Shown here: piece by piece, positions 62,372 through 64,000 of the stretch
Layout: each line of letters opens with the position of its first letter
Position numbering within the stretch: the stretch's first letter is position 1
Source of the DNA: Bog-532 sp963732345
Lineage (GTDB): Bacteria; Actinomycetota; Actinomycetes; Streptosporangiales; Streptosporangiaceae
Reading direction: 5' to 3'
DNA length: 64,000 bases
Assembly (NCBI GenBank): GCA_963732345.1
Contig: CAVSZI010000015.1
Coordinates: 62,001 to 126,000, forward strand
The notes under the pieces: generated by a model
Told to the model about the DNA's origin: nothing
Databases searched by the model: none
Seen by the model: only the letters and a program-made list of their open reading frames with translations
Program-made: the position numbers and the translations under genes

Positions 62372-64000
62372 CTAGGCCTTGGCGCCCTCGTCGCCAGCTC
62401 CGGTGGTGTCTGCGTCCGTGTCCATGGCGCCGGCCTCGGCGTCCGTTGTTGTGCCGGCCCCCGCTTCGGCGCTGGACTCCGCGGCCGTTGTCACAGCAGG
62501 TGCCTCCGCGGCAATTGTCTCCGCAGCTGGTGCCCCCGTCCCCGTGACCACCGCGGCGGCGTCGTCTTCGCCGGCACTGTCCCCGGCGGCACTGTCCCCG
62601 GCGGCACTGTCCCCGGCGGCGGTGTCCCCGTCCGCGGTGGCGTCGTCGGCGGCGGTGGCGTCGGCGGTGTCCCCGTCCGCGGTGGCGTCGTCGCGGCGGT
62701 GGCGTCGTCAGCGGCGGTGGCGTCGTCAGCGTCCTGGCCGATGAGGGTGGCGTAGTCCAGCTCGTGGCCGCCCTCGTCCTGGATCTTCACGCGGCTGGCC
62801 AGCAGGGCCATCGCCTTGCCGCGGAGCACCTCGGCGACGGCGGCGCCGATCTGGCCGCCCTCGGCGATCTGCCGCGCCAGCGCTTCAGGCTCGACGCCCA
62901 TCTGCTGGGCCTGCTGGGTGACGAACCAGGAGAGCTCGGCGTCGTCCACGCCCAGGTCCTCCTCCCGCGCCACCTGGTCGAGGACCAGCCCGACCTTGAC
63001 GCTGCGGCGGGACTGCTCCTGCAGCTCGGTGTTGAACTCGTCCTCGGTCTTGCCGATCATCTGGAGGTAGGAGCCCCAGTCGGCGCCCGCGCGCTGGATC
63101 TGGTCGCGCATGGAGTGCTCGAGGCGGTGCGCCTCCTCCGCGACTATGCTGTCCGGGAGGGGCACGTCCACCTGGTCGAGCAGCGCGGCCAGGGCGCGGT
63201 CGCGGGCCTGGATGGCCAGCTGCTGCCGCCGCATCCCCTCAAGCCGCTGGCGCGTGTCGGCCCGCAGTTCCCCGATGGTGTCGAACTCGCTGGCGAGCTG
63301 CGCGAAATCGTCATCGAAGTCGGGCACTTCCTTGACCTTGACGCTGTGCACGGTGACGGTGACCTCGGCCTCGTCACCCGCGTACTCGCCGCCGGCCAGC
63401 TCGGAGCTGAACGTCTTCGACTCCCCGGCCGTCATCGCGGTCACCGCGTCGTCGAGGCCCTCCAGCATCGACCCGCTGCCCACCTCGTACGACAGGCCGC
63501 TGGCCTGGGCGTCCTCGACCGGCTCGCCGTCCACGGTGGCCGACAGGTCGATGGAGACGAAGTCGCCGCCCTCGGCCGGGCGCTGCACGCCCTTCAGCGA
63601 CGCGAACCGCTCACGCAGGCTGCTGAGGTACTCCTCCACGTCGTCCGGCGTCACCGTGGCGTTGTCGATGGTCACCGAGATGCTGGCCAGGTCGGGCAGC
63701 TCGAACCTCGGCCGGACGTCGACCTCGGCGGTGAAGGAGAGCTCCTTGCCGTCGTCCAGGCTGGTGATCTCCACCTCGGGCCGGCCGAGCGCGAACAGCT
63801 CCGACTCCTCGACCGCCTTGCCGTACAGCTCGGGAATGGCGTCGTTGACGGCCTGCTCGAGCACGGGCGCCCGGCCGATCCGCTGGTCGATGATCCGCGG
63901 CGGTACGCGTCCCGGACGAAAACCGGGAATGCGGACCTGCCGGGCCACTTCGCGGTACGCCTTGTCGATGCTCGGCTTCAGCTCGTCGAACGGCACCTCT
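62372..64000 (-). CDS. tig: Trigger factor, 5' end outside window and tail frameshifted
   Basis: The visible part opens in the ribosome-binding domain (VPFDELKPSIDKAYREVARQ, VRIPGFRPGRVPPRIIDQR; GFRxGxxP signature), then the PPIase domain (GGDFVSIDLSATVDGEPVE) and helical arms. Just after DYATLIGQDADD the reading enters a minisatellite where one base is missing (about 62691-62696). Uncorrected, it continues as TPPRTGTPP... and stops about 200 bp later. With one base restored it reads an acidic Ala/Asp tail ending GDEGAKA-stop, as expected of trigger factor. It is a ribosome-bound chaperone and prolyl isomerase. The first ~20 residues lie beyond the edge. Confidence 0.93.
62571..62740. repeat. 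15/18-bp minisatellites in the tig tail
   Basis: Three units of ccccggcggcactgt followed by 18-bp units of the type ggtggcgtcgtcagcggc. One 18-bp unit has only 17 bases (ggtggcgtcgtcgcggc), which causes the frameshift. Confidence 0.85.

Overview
The window is very GC-rich DNA with long shadow frames on both strands, GTG/TTG starts and actinobacterial gene orders: obg-rpmA-rplU-rne, radical-SAM pair-rodA-pbpA-mreDCB-ndk, and folC-valS-clpX-clpP2-clpP1-tig. It most resembles a Streptosporangiales/Frankiales-type actinomycete. That placement is inferred from gene order and encoded proteins, not from a search.

Positions 1-6948 are the integrase end of an actinomycete integrative and conjugative element (AICE) inserted at the 3' end of tRNA-Ala(GGC). 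It carries a Nudix hydrolase (cut by the left edge), an HTH/DUF5919 regulator, small cargo proteins, a zinc-ribbon plus RelA/SpoT-type HD protein, an FtsK/Tra DNA translocase, a TTG-initiated excisionase and a tyrosine integrase with a Cys/His module inserted in its catalytic half. No replication initiator is visible; its usual slot holds TTGTCTA-type repeats. A relic of a second tRNA-Ala lies about 160 bp from the intact one.

Positions 7.2-30 kb are accessory and eroding: a membrane Ser/Thr kinase, several regulators (TetR x2, IclR, LysR, ECF42-like sigma with its YCII partner), MDR oxidoreductases, two CoA-transferases, TenA, a cupin, ManA and many gene stumps (FMN reductase, extradiol dioxygenase, beta-repeat protein, TPR/SARP regulator, ABC ATPase, HAD phosphatase). 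An IclR gene, a CoA-transferase and the dioxygenase stump share an ACGGACA-N2-TGT operator-like motif. Two small genes (UBP zinc finger and DUF5999) share a leader with a covarying hairpin.

Positions 29.7-43 kb are conserved core: histidine phosphatase, rsfS, nadD, an M48 peptidase, an ABC-F stump, proB, obg, rpmA, rplU, rne and two radical-SAM-linked genes. proA is not seen beside proB. Positions 43-64 kb hold the elongasome cluster (rodA, pbpA, mreD, mreC, mreB), ndk, an MFS-like protein, DUF4233, folC, a GGDEF protein, valS and the Clp/trigger-factor group, with tig running off the right edge.

Two features recur across the window. First, four housekeeping genes (nadD, rne, mreC, tig) each carry an apparent one-base frameshift, which may be assembly error or real. 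Second, minisatellites abound: periods are multiples of three inside genes (15, 18, 24, 72 bp, encoding disordered tails) but 14 and 19 bp between genes. A dispersed repeat of about 135 bp occurs in opposite orientations near rodA and between valS and clpX.
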